Positions 31,401-41,193 of a stretch of 64,000 nt of DNA are shown piece by piece. The position numbers were made by a program, and so were the translations under genes. Origin of the DNA: DASVNK01 sp036383895 (GTDB lineage Bacteria > Verrucomicrobiota > Verrucomicrobiia > Limisphaerales > SXQI01); NCBI GenBank assembly GCA_036383895.1, contig DASVNK010000083.1, positions 1 to 64,000 of the forward strand, written 5' to 3'. The stretch's first letter is position 1, and each line of letters begins with the position of its first letter. The notes under the pieces are model-generated. The model made no database searches and was not told where the DNA came from. It worked only from the letters and a program-made list of their open reading frames with translations.

Positions 31401-34400
31401 CGGCGGAACTTTACGGAACAGCAGCGAGGATGTGGCGATTGCGAAGCCGGACACGGTGGTTGACGTGGATGAGTTCGGGCAGGTGACGACGAACACGATT
31501 TACATCACGGTGAGCGAGGTGCGTTATCGCGACGGGGGACGATGGTCTGCGTTTGCGGATGGCGGCGGGAGCAGTTTGGAGTTGATCGATCCGCGCAGCG
31601 ATACGACGCAAGCTGATAATTGGCGCGAGAGCGACGAAACAGCGAAAGGTCAGTGGAGTACGGTGGAATTTACGGGCGTGCTCGATAATGGGAATGGTGG
31701 ATATCCGCCGGATCAGTTGCAGATCACGTTGCAAGGGGCGGGTGAAGCGTTGGTGGACCAGGTGCAGGTGTTGCGGTCGGGAGTGGAGTTCATTACTGCG
31801 AACGGAAATTTTGAAGCGGGCGCGACGGGTTGGGTATTTCAGGGAAATCATAGCGGAAGCACTGTTGATGTGGGCGGCGCTTTCGAAGGAACGCGCGCGT
31901 TGCATATTCGCGCGCCGGGTCGTGGTGACACGGGCATGAATCGCATTCGGACGGCGTTGAACGCGGGATTGGCGAGCGGGAACACGGTGACCATTCGCGC
32001 GCGAGTGCGCTGGCTCAAAGGCTGGCCGGAGATTTTGCTGCGGTTGCGTGGAAACTGGCTGGAGTGCGCGGGCGCGATGAATGTGCCAACAAACTTGGGA
32101 ACGCCCGGATTGGTGAACAGCCGCCTTGCGGCGAACACGCCGCCGGCGATTTACGAAGTGAAACATTCGCCGGTGCTGCCGAATGCCAGCCAGGCGGTGA
32201 CGGTGACGACGCGCGTTTCGGATCCGGATCCAGTGACGTCGCTGGTGTTGCGTTATCGCGTTGATCCGAGCGCGACGGTGAGCGCGGTCACCATGCGTGA
32301 TGACGGATTATCGGGAGATTCGGTTGCGAACGATGGCCTGTTCAGTGCGGTTATTCCGGGACAGGCTTCGGGCGCGCTGGTGGCGTTTCGCGTGGAAGCG
32401 ACGGATGCGAGCGGGACGCGGCGATTTCCTTCGGATGCGCCCACGCGGGAGTGCTTAGTGCGCTGGGGTGAGAGCGTTCCGTTCGGGACGTTTGGGAATT
32501 ATCGCGCGTTGATGACCGAAGCGATCCTGAACGCGTGGAATTCCGTGGATAGCAAAGACAACACGTATCGCGATATGACGTTTGTCTACAACGCGGATCG
32601 CACGATTTACAACGCAACCATCAAGGACAAGGGAAGTCCGTTTCATGCGGGCGGGGGCGATGCGTTCATTGTTACGCCGGAAGATGAGCCGTTCCTGGGC
32701 GGGACGGACATGGCGATTTGTTCCACGGGCAATGCGGGAGATGAACCGACTGCGCAGCGGGAGCAGCTCGCGTTCTGGATCGGGCGCAAGATGGGTGCAC
32801 ATTACTTGAATCGACGCTACGTGCATTTTTACTTCAATGGTTCGCCATTCAATGGCCGCGCGATCATGGAGGATTCTGAAGAACCGAACGGCGATTATTC
32901 CGCGGCGGTAGTGCCGGATGCGGACGAAGGCGATCTTTATAAGATCGAGGATTGGTTCGAATTTAACGATGACGCGAGCGGGTTCAGCAGCGTGGACGCG
33001 ACGTTGCAGCGGTTCACCACGACCGGCGGCGCTTACAAATTGGCGCGGTATCGCTGGGCGTGGCGCAAACGCGCGGTCTCAGATTCGGCGAACAACTACA
33101 CAAATTTGTTCGACCTGGTGACCGCGATGAACACCGCGGGTTCGACTTACGTGCAGCAGGTGGAGAATCTGGTGAATGTGCGGAACTGGATGGCGGTATT
33201 CGCGCTGCAGCGGATCGCGGGCAACTGGGATTCGTATGGTTTCAATCGTGGTAAGAATGGATACATCTACAAGGGTGATGGGCTGCGTTGGGAGATGTTC
33301 CCGTGGGACATCGACTTCGTGCTGGGCGCGGGGAGCAATGGGCCGACGGATGCGCTCTGGGATGCTAATGATCCGGTGATCGACGTGATGTATGCGAATC
33401 CGACCTTCCAGCGTTATCTCTGGCAGGCTTACATGGAGGCGGTGAATGGGCCGCTGACCAGTGCGGCTTATAACGCGCAGATGGATGAGCGTTATCGCGT
33501 TCTCCTGGCGAATAATGTTACCGTAAGCGGGCCTGCGCCGATCAAGTCGTATGTGGACGCGCGACGTGGGCACATTGTGAACCAAGTGAACGGGGCGAAT
33601 ACTTCAACGTTCGCAATTACCAGCAACGGCGGGAACAATTTTCCGACGAATGGAGCGACTGCGACGATTTCGGGGACGGCGCCGTTTGCGGTTTATGGAA
33701 TTCTGGTGAACGGCGTGCTTTACCCAATCACGTGGACATCGCCGCGCGATTGGACGGTGTCGATTCCGCTCACTGCGGTGAACAACACACTCACTCTGGT
33801 GGGCGTGAATAAAAATGGAACTGTGGTGCCGGGAATGACGGATACGATTTCAGTGACGTATACGGGCGTGCTGTATCGGCCGGAGGATTATCTCGTGATC
33901 AACGAGATCATGTATAACGCGGCGACTCCCGGTGGGTCGTTCATTGAGATTTACAATCGGAGCTTGAATGCTTCGTTTGATTTGTCGGCCTACAGGTTGG
34001 AAGGAGTGGGGTACACGTTCACCAATGGAGCGGTTTTGGCGCCGAATAGTTATTTGGTGCTGGTGAGTGATCGCGCGGGTTTCGCCGCGGCTTACGGGGC
34101 GGGGATTGTGGTGTTCGATCAGTATACCGGGAATTTGGATAATGGTGGGGAGCGGTTGAAGCTGGTGAAACCAGGCGCGACTCCGGACCAGGACTTGATC
34201 ATTGATGAGGTTCGGTATGACGATGACCCGCCGTGGCCGACCCTGGCGGATGGATTTGGGCCGTCGTTGCAGTTGATCGATGCGGCGCAGGATAATTGGG
34301 CGCCGGCGAATTGGGGCACGACCGCGACCAACGCGATCAATCGTGCGACACCGCGCGCGGCGAATTCGATCGTGAGCATTATTCCGGCGGTGCCGAAATT

Positions 34401-37400
34401 GTATTTCAACGAAATCCTGCCGCAGAATGTTTCAGGGACGGCAGATCGATTCGGGGAACGCGAGCCGTGGATTGAGTTGCGCAACGCGGGAACGACGACG
34501 CTTGATTTGAGTGCGTACTATCTTTCGGACAATGCGACGAATTTGACGAAGTGGCAATTCCCGGCGGGAACGTCGCTGGCGCCGAATCAGTTCCTGACGG
34601 TGTTCGCGGATAACGAACCCGGTGAATCGATTTCGACGGAGTTGCACACGAGCTTCCGGTTAACGGCTTCGACGGGCGTTGTGACGCTCGCGCGGATGCA
34701 GGGAAGTTCGCCGTTAGCGCTGGATTTTATTCGCTACAATGCGCTGGGTGCGGACCGCGCGTTTGGGTCGTATCCGGATGGGCAGCCGCAGGAGCGGAGG
34801 ATTTTCCACTTCCCGACGTTCAATGCGCCGAACGATCCGACTTCGATTGAAATTGATGTGTTCATTAACGAATGGTTGGCGGGGAATACGCGAATACTGG
34901 CTGATCCGGCCGATGGTGATTTTGATGATTGGATCGAGCTTTATAACGCAAGCACGAACGCGGTGGACCTGAGTGGTTACACGATGACGGATGTGCTGAC
35001 GAACACGACGAAGTATACGATTCCAAACGGGAAGATCATTCCGGCGGGTGGGTATCTGATCGTTTGGGCGGATGAAGAGCAGGCGCAGAATTCATTCGGC
35101 GCGGATGTGCATGCGAACTTTAAATTGTCGGGTGGCGGCGAGGCGATTGGTTTGTTCGCGCCGGATGGTTCGCTGGTGGACAGCTTGAGCTTCGGGGCGC
35201 AAACGGATGATATCAGCGAGGGCCGCATCAGCGATGGGGCGGAGCCGCCGTTTGTGACGTTCACGACGCCGAGTCCGCGTGCGCCGAACGTTTTTGGTGG
35301 CGGGAACCAGGCGCCGGTGTTGGGAGCGATCGGGAATAAAAGCATTGCAGAAGGCTCGTTGTTGACGTTCACCGCGACAGCGACTGATCCTAACGCGGGA
35401 CAGACGTTGACTTACGCGCTCGGCGTGGGTGCGCCGGCGGGCACAGCGATTAATCCGACCAGCGGTGCGTTTACATGGACGCCGACGGAAGCGCAGGGGC
35501 CGGGATCGTTTCCGGTGACGGTGCGTGTGACGGATAACGGTTCGCCCGCGCGGGTCGATGCGGAGACTATCACGATCACTGTAACGGAAGCGAACAGCGC
35601 GCCATTGCTGGCCGCCATTTCGAACACAACGATCGACGAAGGTGCGCCCCTGAATGTAACTGCAGCGGCAACTGATTCCGACGTTCCTGCGGATACCCTC
35701 AGTTACACTTTGGATGCCGGTTCCCCGCAGGGCGCATCGATTGATCCAGTGAGCGGTGTGATTGCGTGGATCCCTTCGGAGACGCAAGGCGTGGGCGATT
35801 ACAACATCACCGTGCGCGTCACGGACAATGGTTCGCCGGTGCTGTCGCACACGCGCACGTTTAGCGTGCATGTGAACGAGGTGAATAATCCGCCGGTGCT
35901 GCAGGCGATTCTGCCGCAGACGATTGACGAAGGGCAGACGTTGAATGTCACGGCGCAGGCAGTCGATCCGGATGCGCCCCCGTCGAGCGTGACGTATTCA
36001 TTGCAGGGAACAGTTCCGCCAGGGGCGAGCATCAATCCGACTTCCGGATTGATCAGCTGGGTAACCACGGAATCAAGCGGGCCGAGCACGAACATTTTCA
36101 CGATCCGGGCAACGGAGAATAACGCTGCGGCTTTGAGTGACACGAGCACTTTTAGTGTGGTGGTGCGGGAGGTCAACCAGGCGCCGATCATCACTGCGAT
36201 CAACGACGCGACGGTGGCGGATGGCGCGCTTGTTTCGATTCAAGTTCAGGCGCGGGATAATGATGTACCGAGCCAAACGCTGACGTATCAGCTTGAGCCG
36301 GGTGCACCGGCGAGTGCTTCGATCAATTCGAGCGGCGCGTTCAGTTGGGCGGTGCCGGTGGACCAAGCTGCGGGCACGAATACGATAACGGTGCGCGTCA
36401 CGGATAACGGTCCGGGCATTTTGTCCGCGACGGCGACGTTCCGAGTTATCGTGCAGCCGCAGGTGCGGGTGGTGATTAATGAAATCATGCATTCGCCGTC
36501 GGTTGCGAATGGTGAATACGTTGAAATTCATAACGGCAGCGGCACGACGACCTGGAATATTTCGGGCTGGCGTTTGGTGGGCAAAGGCGGGTTGTCATAC
36601 ACGTTTGCTGCGGGCACGACGCTTGCGCCGGGTTCGTTCATTAATGTGGCGCGGAATCGGACGGCGTTTCAGTCGGCGTATGGCGCTGGAGTTCCGGTGG
36701 TCGGTGATTGGACCGGAAATCTGCAGGCGGCTGGCGATACATTGTCGCTGATCCAACCTACGGCGCAGGGAGATGTGGTGATTGATAAGGTGACGTTCAG
36801 CAACGCGCAGCCGTGGCCCGTAGCAGGTGGCGGGACGGCGCTGCAGTTGGTCGATGCGCGGCAGGATAATAATCGCGTGGCGAACTGGGAGGCGGCGGCG
36901 GGTTATACCGGACCGACGAACCTGATCGTGTTCACGAATCAGTGGAGGTTCAATCAGTCGGGCACGGATTTAGGGACTGCGTGGCGGAACACGAATTATG
37001 CGGATGCGGCGTGGCCACAAGGACGCGGGATTCTTTACGTGGAAGACGCAGCGTTGCCGGAACCGAAGAACACGCTGCTGACGATCGGTCCGGTGACTTA
37101 CTACTTCCGCGGGCGCTTCACGTTGCCGCTGAAACCGCAAGGCGCGCAACTCAGCCTGCGTTACCTCGTGGATGATGGCGCGGTGTTTTATCTGAACGGT
37201 CAGGAGATTCATCGAGTAGGAGTTCCGGTGGGTGCGACGAATGGGACGTTTGCGGATCGCACCGTCACAGACGCGGCTTATGAAGGGCCGATCACGTTGC
37301 CGGCGGATGCGTTGGTCGCGGGAGAGAACATCATTGCGGTGGAGGTTCATCAGGCGAATGCGGGAAGCACGGACATCGTGTTTGGTTGTGAGCTAAACCT

Positions 37401-39006
37401 GGTGGGTGGGAGTGTTCCTCCGCGCACACCTGGAGCGGCGAATTCGGTAGTTGCGACATTGCCGACGTTCGATGCGGTCTTCGTGAACGAAGTGCTGGCG
37501 GTGAATTCCACCAGTGCCACGGATGCAGCTGGTGAACGCGAGCCGTGGGTTGAACTGCATAATAGCGGCAGCAGCGCGATCTCCTTGAGCGGCCTCTATT
37601 TGACCGACACCTACGCGAACCTGACGCGGTGGGCGTTCCCTGCGGCCGCGACCCTCGGGGCGGGTGAGTATCGCGTGGTGTTCCTCGACGGGGAACCGGG
37701 CGAGAGCATCGGAACGGAATTACATACGAGCTTCCGACTGGGAGCGAGTGGGTCGATTGCGTTGGTGCGCATGCAGAATGGCGAACCGGCGGTGGTTGAT
37801 TATCTGAACTTCGGCACCGGTTCGGCAAATGTCTCATACGGCGCGATCCCGAACGGACAAGTGGATGATCGCATTTTCATGACGCCGACACCTGCTACGC
37901 CGAACGCATCCGCACAGCCGAACCAGGCGCCCACAATTCAGACGATAACGGCGAAGACGGTGGCGGAAGGAACGCAGTTGCAGTTCAACGTGGTGGCGAG
38001 CGATCCGGACGCTGGGCAGACGCTGAGTTATTCAATGCAAGGCGCGCCGAGTGGAGCGACGCTCAGTCCAGCGGGTGTGTTCACTTGGACGCCGACCGAA
38101 GCGCAGGCGCCCGCAACAAATACTGTGTCTGTGATTGTGACCGACAATGGATCGCCGGCGCGGAGCGCGACGAACACGTTCCAGCTCACGGCGACAGAAG
38201 TGAACGCGAATCCGACCGCGCCGACGATTGCGGCGCAGTTGGTGACTGAAGGCGCGTTGCTGTCGATTAATTTGAATGCGACGGATGCGGATGTTCCGGC
38301 GCAGACGTTGACTTATGTTCTGTCGAATGCTCCGGCGGGGATGGTTGTTTCGGCGAGCGGCGTAATCACGTGGACCCCGACGGAAGCGCAGGGGCCGGGT
38401 AATTACTCCGTGTCCGTGACGGCGCAGGACAATTGGAGCCCGGCCGGATCGGTGACGATTACGTTTAGTGTCGCTGTTTCGGAATCGAATGCGGCGCCGG
38501 TGATCAATGCGATTGCGGATCAGACGGTGAACGCGGGGAATTTGGTGTCGCTAAATGTGACCGGAACCGATGCAGACTTGCCGACGCAAACGCTGACCTT
38601 CTCGCTGGAACCTGGCGCGCCGACGGGGGCTGCGATCACAGCGGGTGGCGCGTTTACCTGGACGCCAACGACGGCGCAAGCGAACACGACTAATTCTATC
38701 ACTGTGCGGGTGCGAGATAGCCATACGCCGGCTGGAACGAGCACGCGCAATTTCAACGTCATTGTTCGTCCGCAGTCGCAGGCGCCGCAAATTACCGCGA
38801 GCTTCTCACCACAAAGGCAGTGTGTGCTGAACTGGAATTCGCAGGCGGGGGTTCGTTATCGGGTCTTGTATCAGAACGTGCTCGCGCCAAGCGTCGCGTG
38901 GCAAACGCTGGTAGATGTGGACGGGACAGGCAGCGCGATCAACTATACTGATGCGACCTCCGGTGGAAGCAGCACTCGCTTCTATAAAGTAGAAGTGCTC
39001 CCCTAA
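28405..39006 (+). CDS. Giant secreted lamin-tail/CotH-like/cadherin-repeat surface protein
   Basis: About 3533 residues, with a signal sequence (TAFLLLFIALLAPVAVRGQ). Domains in order: CBM6-like (EAEDF, GDWYNYT, YDYLRF; about 40-235); Ig-like; SbsA-type Ig-like; DUF1349/LamG-like (about 430-610); three lamin-tail domains (LTD, INExM...FVEIYN) from about 627; a galactose-binding-like region; a CotH-like kinase domain (about 1365-1730, with FPWDIDFVLG as the metal-binding-like motif); LTD 4-6; four cadherin/He_PIG repeats (about 2300-2685, NQAPVL...EG and FTWTPTEAQGPG); LTD 7; a galactose-binding-like domain (about 2840-3005); LTD 8; three more He_PIG repeats; and a C-terminal module ending RFYKVEVLP. 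I chose ATG 28405; TTG at 28372 would add 11 residues. It is likely a cell-surface adhesin or matrix protein. Whether the CotH domain phosphorylates anything is unknown. Its stop lies 17 bp from the convergent dxr stop. Confidence 0.88.
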   Translation: MRTESFLPCPKGVFRVGGHGFVTAFLLLFIALLAPVAVRGQSTFIIEAEDFNHGGGQHVAAASTMPYLGGAYNNLGAVVNVDYFEPADDGSSPEYRMGENPNVPMTQNPDMNRGTWSVTTNYRIGWIAAGDWYNYTRTFPAGQYKVSAALSHESTAEGMLAGALQRVTAGATTTSQTVQQLGVFSAAGSGGWGANNLVPLVDGLGNQVVLNLSGLTTLRFTAQSGDYDYLRFDPLLPPSIAQHPQNRSVVEGQEASFTVVNSNSDPVTYQWQSNLVNIAGANSATYTISAVPLGANNSRYRCLLSNSLGTATSSEATLTVTADTQRPTIARVLNLGANTIQVTFSEAVSTATATTTGNYGVSGGIGVTGAVMGGDTRTVLLTVSTLTFGSAYTVTVNNVRDTSVAQNVILTNSQMTFTALAYAPTTIGGGTGDVVAAGGGFNVTSGGGQIGGNADQFQFAYERRTNNFDVRVRVARLGITDAFVQAGLMAREDLNTGSRFAGIFGSSAQLGAFFESRGTASGNSATVAPNGGYPVNYPYMWLRLQRSGNLFTGFASFDGEAWTQLGSSTIAMPSVVYFGMVVGNGHSGAASTTAEFRDLGPAIGGTVVALNNPRERLGPSSRRTGLSISEIMFHPKERVDTNDVEFVEIYNGSSIFEDLSGFKLVGGIEYTFPNGTILPAGAFLVVAKSPGSMQNVYGLSGVLGPWSGSLNNAGDVVELRDELGRILVTAEYSDGASWPAAADGAGHSLVLARPSYGAGDVRAWAASTYVGGSPGDVDAVSPVPEQNVVINEFLAHTDDPQPDYIELYNHSNVAVDISGCWLSDSRDLAIFQIPSPTIIPARGFVAFDQNALGFSLNAAGETIYFLNTNRTRVLDALKFGGQENGVSSGRWPDGAASIRRLSTVTQGAANSKWRANEVVVNEIMYSPISGDDDDEFVELHNTTGQAISLAGWKFTDGPDFTFPAGASIPANGYVVVAKNAARLRANYPQLNTANTFGDYGGTLRNSSEDVAIAKPDTVVDVDEFGQVTTNTIYITVSEVRYRDGGRWSAFADGGGSSLELIDPRSDTTQADNWRESDETAKGQWSTVEFTGVLDNGNGGYPPDQLQITLQGAGEALVDQVQVLRSGVEFITANGNFEAGATGWVFQGNHSGSTVDVGGAFEGTRALHIRAPGRGDTGMNRIRTALNAGLASGNTVTIRARVRWLKGWPEILLRLRGNWLECAGAMNVPTNLGTPGLVNSRLAANTPPAIYEVKHSPVLPNASQAVTVTTRVSDPDPVTSLVLRYRVDPSATVSAVTMRDDGLSGDSVANDGLFSAVIPGQASGALVAFRVEATDASGTRRFPSDAPTRECLVRWGESVPFGTFGNYRALMTEAILNAWNSVDSKDNTYRDMTFVYNADRTIYNATIKDKGSPFHAGGGDAFIVTPEDEPFLGGTDMAICSTGNAGDEPTAQREQLAFWIGRKMGAHYLNRRYVHFYFNGSPFNGRAIMEDSEEPNGDYSAAVVPDADEGDLYKIEDWFEFNDDASGFSSVDATLQRFTTTGGAYKLARYRWAWRKRAVSDSANNYTNLFDLVTAMNTAGSTYVQQVENLVNVRNWMAVFALQRIAGNWDSYGFNRGKNGYIYKGDGLRWEMFPWDIDFVLGAGSNGPTDALWDANDPVIDVMYANPTFQRYLWQAYMEAVNGPLTSAAYNAQMDERYRVLLANNVTVSGPAPIKSYVDARRGHIVNQVNGANTSTFAITSNGGNNFPTNGATATISGTAPFAVYGILVNGVLYPITWTSPRDWTVSIPLTAVNNTLTLVGVNKNGTVVPGMTDTISVTYTGVLYRPEDYLVINEIMYNAATPGGSFIEIYNRSLNASFDLSAYRLEGVGYTFTNGAVLAPNSYLVLVSDRAGFAAAYGAGIVVFDQYTGNLDNGGERLKLVKPGATPDQDLIIDEVRYDDDPPWPTLADGFGPSLQLIDAAQDNWAPANWGTTATNAINRATPRAANSIVSIIPAVPKLYFNEILPQNVSGTADRFGEREPWIELRNAGTTTLDLSAYYLSDNATNLTKWQFPAGTSLAPNQFLTVFADNEPGESISTELHTSFRLTASTGVVTLARMQGSSPLALDFIRYNALGADRAFGSYPDGQPQERRIFHFPTFNAPNDPTSIEIDVFINEWLAGNTRILADPADGDFDDWIELYNASTNAVDLSGYTMTDVLTNTTKYTIPNGKIIPAGGYLIVWADEEQAQNSFGADVHANFKLSGGGEAIGLFAPDGSLVDSLSFGAQTDDISEGRISDGAEPPFVTFTTPSPRAPNVFGGGNQAPVLGAIGNKSIAEGSLLTFTATATDPNAGQTLTYALGVGAPAGTAINPTSGAFTWTPTEAQGPGSFPVTVRVTDNGSPARVDAETITITVTEANSAPLLAAISNTTIDEGAPLNVTAAATDSDVPADTLSYTLDAGSPQGASIDPVSGVIAWIPSETQGVGDYNITVRVTDNGSPVLSHTRTFSVHVNEVNNPPVLQAILPQTIDEGQTLNVTAQAVDPDAPPSSVTYSLQGTVPPGASINPTSGLISWVTTESSGPSTNIFTIRATENNAAALSDTSTFSVVVREVNQAPIITAINDATVADGALVSIQVQARDNDVPSQTLTYQLEPGAPASASINSSGAFSWAVPVDQAAGTNTITVRVTDNGPGILSATATFRVIVQPQVRVVINEIMHSPSVANGEYVEIHNGSGTTTWNISGWRLVGKGGLSYTFAAGTTLAPGSFINVARNRTAFQSAYGAGVPVVGDWTGNLQAAGDTLSLIQPTAQGDVVIDKVTFSNAQPWPVAGGGTALQLVDARQDNNRVANWEAAAGYTGPTNLIVFTNQWRFNQSGTDLGTAWRNTNYADAAWPQGRGILYVEDAALPEPKNTLLTIGPVTYYFRGRFTLPLKPQGAQLSLRYLVDDGAVFYLNGQEIHRVGVPVGATNGTFADRTVTDAAYEGPITLPADALVAGENIIAVEVHQANAGSTDIVFGCELNLVGGSVPPRTPGAANSVVATLPTFDAVFVNEVLAVNSTSATDAAGEREPWVELHNSGSSAISLSGLYLTDTYANLTRWAFPAAATLGAGEYRVVFLDGEPGESIGTELHTSFRLGASGSIALVRMQNGEPAVVDYLNFGTGSANVSYGAIPNGQVDDRIFMTPTPATPNASAQPNQAPTIQTITAKTVAEGTQLQFNVVASDPDAGQTLSYSMQGAPSGATLSPAGVFTWTPTEAQAPATNTVSVIVTDNGSPARSATNTFQLTATEVNANPTAPTIAAQLVTEGALLSINLNATDADVPAQTLTYVLSNAPAGMVVSASGVITWTPTEAQGPGNYSVSVTAQDNWSPAGSVTITFSVAVSESNAAPVINAIADQTVNAGNLVSLNVTGTDADLPTQTLTFSLEPGAPTGAAITAGGAFTWTPTTAQANTTNSITVRVRDSHTPAGTSTRNFNVIVRPQSQAPQITASFSPQRQCVLNWNSQAGVRYRVLYQNVLAPSVAWQTLVDVDGTGSAINYTDATSGGSSTRFYKVEVLP

Positions 39007-39023
39007 AAGATTGCCGCTGCGGA

Positions 39024-40172
39024 TCAGGATTTTGCGATCCGACCCGCGGCGCTTCGTGCCCAGGCATCGGCTTCGAGGATTTGCTCGAGCGTGGGATGGG
39101 GCACCAGCGTGTGCTGCTCCATCGTTTTGGCGACAGTTGCGGTGATGCCGGTGAAGCTGATCTGCTGATTGCAGAACGCGTCGACAGCGACTTCGTTCGC
39201 GGCATTGAGCACAGCGGGCAATGTGCCGCCGCGATCGCCGGCCGTGCGCGCGAGATTCAGCGATGGGAATCGGTCGAGGTCCGGTTCTTCGAAGGTGAGG
39301 GAACCGATTTTCGGAAAATCAGTTTGCACCCGCGAACTCTCAACCCGCTCGGGATAGGTAAGCGCGTATTGGATCGGCAGGCACATGTCGGGCGTGGAGA
39401 GCTGCGCGATGATCGAGCCGTCGACGAATTCGACCATCGAGTGAATGACGCTTTGCGGGTGAACCACCACGCCGACGCGGGTCATTTCGATGTCGAAGAG
39501 CCAGCGCGCTTCGATCATTTCGAGGCCTTTGTTGAAGAGCGTGGCGGAATCGATGGTGATTTTGCGCCCCATCACCCAGGAAGGATGCTTCAACGCGCGC
39601 GCGACGGTGATACCGGCGAAGTCGCTTTTTGGTGTTTGGCGGAAGGGTCCGCCGGACGCGGTGAGCCAAAGCTTGCGGACGGAGGCGCACGGCTTGTTAT
39701 CGAGGCATTGGAAAATTGCCGAATGTTCGCTGTCGACAGCGAGGACTTTGACGCCGTGCTTGCGCGCTTCGGTCATGACGATTTCGCCGGCCATGACGAG
39801 AATTTCCTTCGAAGCGACGGCAATATCTTTTCCCGCGCGGATCGCGGCGAGGGCAGGTTTTAGTCCAGCAGTGCCGACAATCGCGATGAGCACGATGTCT
39901 GCGGAAGGAAGAGTGGCGAGTTCGATCAAGCCTTCATCGCCGCTATGAACTTTGGTGCTGGTGGGGACTTGCTCGCGCACGGCGGCTGCTTTTTCGGTGC
40001 GCTGAATGCAGACGGCTTCGGGCTTGTGTTTCTTTGCCTGCTCAATGAGCAGTTCGGCGTTGTTGCCTGCGGCTAAGCCGACAAGTTTTAGGCGGTCAGG
40101 AAGATCCTCGACCACTTTAACGGTGCTGGTGCCGATCGAACCGGTGCTACCGAGGAGAACTACATTCTTCAT
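39024..40172 (-). CDS. dxr: 1-deoxy-D-xylulose-5-phosphate reductoisomerase
   Basis: DXR converts DXP to MEP with NADPH, the committed step of the non-mevalonate isoprenoid pathway, in the cytoplasm. The 382 residues show the N-terminal Rossmann motif (LLGSTGSIGTSTV), the ASKEILVMAGE segment, and the metal/substrate block AVDSEHSAIFQCL with the catalytic Asp-Ser-Glu. The flexible-loop histidine lies in ALKHPSWVMGRKITIDSATLFNKGLE, and VHPQSVIHSMVEFVDGS is also present. All of these are diagnostic. The ATG at 40172 is used; TTG codons at 40178 and 40175 are in-frame alternatives. It begins 11 nt after the cdsA stop, so the two are cotranscribed. The usual partner rseP is not next in line. Confidence 0.97.
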   Translation of the reverse strand: MKNVVLLGSTGSIGTSTVKVVEDLPDRLKLVGLAAGNNAELLIEQAKKHKPEAVCIQRTEKAAAVREQVPTSTKVHSGDEGLIELATLPSADIVLIAIVGTAGLKPALAAIRAGKDIAVASKEILVMAGEIVMTEARKHGVKVLAVDSEHSAIFQCLDNKPCASVRKLWLTASGGPFRQTPKSDFAGITVARALKHPSWVMGRKITIDSATLFNKGLEMIEARWLFDIEMTRVGVVVHPQSVIHSMVEFVDGSIIAQLSTPDMCLPIQYALTYPERVESSRVQTDFPKIGSLTFEEPDLDRFPSLNLARTAGDRGGTLPAVLNAANEVAVDAFCNQQISFTGITATVAKTMEQHTLVPHPTLEQILEADAWARSAAGRIAKS

Positions 40173-40183
40173 CAACAAGCTGG

Positions 40184-41113
40184 CTACAGCATCACGTGCC
40201 GGAGGTATAAATACATGAGCGGCGCATTAAATAGTAAGCTATCCATCAAGTCCAGAATGCCGCCAATTCCCGGAAAGAGTTTGCCCGAGTCTTTCACGCC
40301 AGCTTCGCGTTTGAAGAGGGATTCGATGAGGTCGCCAATGACAGCGGTCGAACTCAGAATGATTCCGAGGACAATCGCGTGTAGCGTAGTGAGCTCGGGA
40401 AGTTTTGCGAGTTTTGCAAAGGCAATACTGATCAGTGTCGAGATGACGATTGCGCCAGCGAAGCCTTCCCAGGTTTTTCCTGGGCTGATCCGCGGGATCA
40501 TCTTGTGCTTGCCAAAGAGGGAGCCGGTTACATACGCGCCGAGGTCGCTGAATTTCGTCACGAGGATGAAATACAGAACGTAAAATTTTCCGTTGATCTC
40601 GGGGTAGAAATTGATCTTCTGAATGAAGTTTAGGAGCCAGGGGACATACATGAGGCCGAACAGTGTGGTGGCGATGGCGGTGATGGCTTCCGGATTGCTC
40701 TTTGAAACGAATTGCCGCACGCAAAGTCCCAGGACGAAGAGGATCAAGAAACTTGTCTCGAAGTCATTCGCCTCCTCAGGTCTCACATTCGATGCGATTA
40801 ACCCTGAAACGTACAGGAAGCTCGCGAACATTAAGAGGAGCCCGCCGAAAATCCCCCAGCCTTTGTAACAAGGGAGCCCGATTTTGCGCGCGAGGTCGTA
40901 GAATTCGACCAACCCCGCGCCTGCGAGGAGAATCATCACCGCGAGGAAGAAATAATCCGAGACGATCTTGTTCTTCGAGAAGATCGCGAGCAGGACGATG
41001 GTCCAAAGCACCACCGAACTGAGCAAACGACGCAGAAATATCTTTCCGCGAGATAAAGGCGGCGGAGCAGGTGCGGGCGTGGTGGTTGCTGGATTTTGCG
41101 GCTCGGCGGCCAT
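40184..41113 (-). CDS. cdsA: Phosphatidate cytidylyltransferase
   Basis: CdsA makes CDP-diacylglycerol from phosphatidic acid and CTP in the inner membrane, the branch point of phospholipid synthesis. The 309 residues have a short Pro-rich cytoplasmic head, about seven to eight hydrophobic segments, the GSLFGKHKMIPRISPGKTWEG motif region, and a C-terminal CDS signature. The signature (SLFKREAGVKDSGKLFPGIGG, then ILDLMDS) deviates from the textbook pattern. The PGHGG histidine is Ile and the following D-R is D-L. The catalytic Lys-Asp and both signature aspartates remain. This variant may be lineage-wide. The gene is directly upstream of dxr, a common pairing in the uppS-cdsA-dxr arrangement, but here uppS is absent and an Ig-repeat protein gene lies 80 bp upstream. 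Confidence 0.93.
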   Translation of the reverse strand: MAAEPQNPATTTPAPAPPPLSRGKIFLRRLLSSVVLWTIVLLAIFSKNKIVSDYFFLAVMILLAGAGLVEFYDLARKIGLPCYKGWGIFGGLLLMFASFLYVSGLIASNVRPEEANDFETSFLILFVLGLCVRQFVSKSNPEAITAIATTLFGLMYVPWLLNFIQKINFYPEINGKFYVLYFILVTKFSDLGAYVTGSLFGKHKMIPRISPGKTWEGFAGAIVISTLISIAFAKLAKLPELTTLHAIVLGIILSSTAVIGDLIESLFKREAGVKDSGKLFPGIGGILDLMDSLLFNAPLMYLYLRHVML

Positions 41114-41193
41114 GCGCGCGAGAACGTACCGAACCGCACACCGGAGTGTCTAGAGTAAACGTTGGCGTTTTGCGGCTGTTGGCGGCGATTGGA

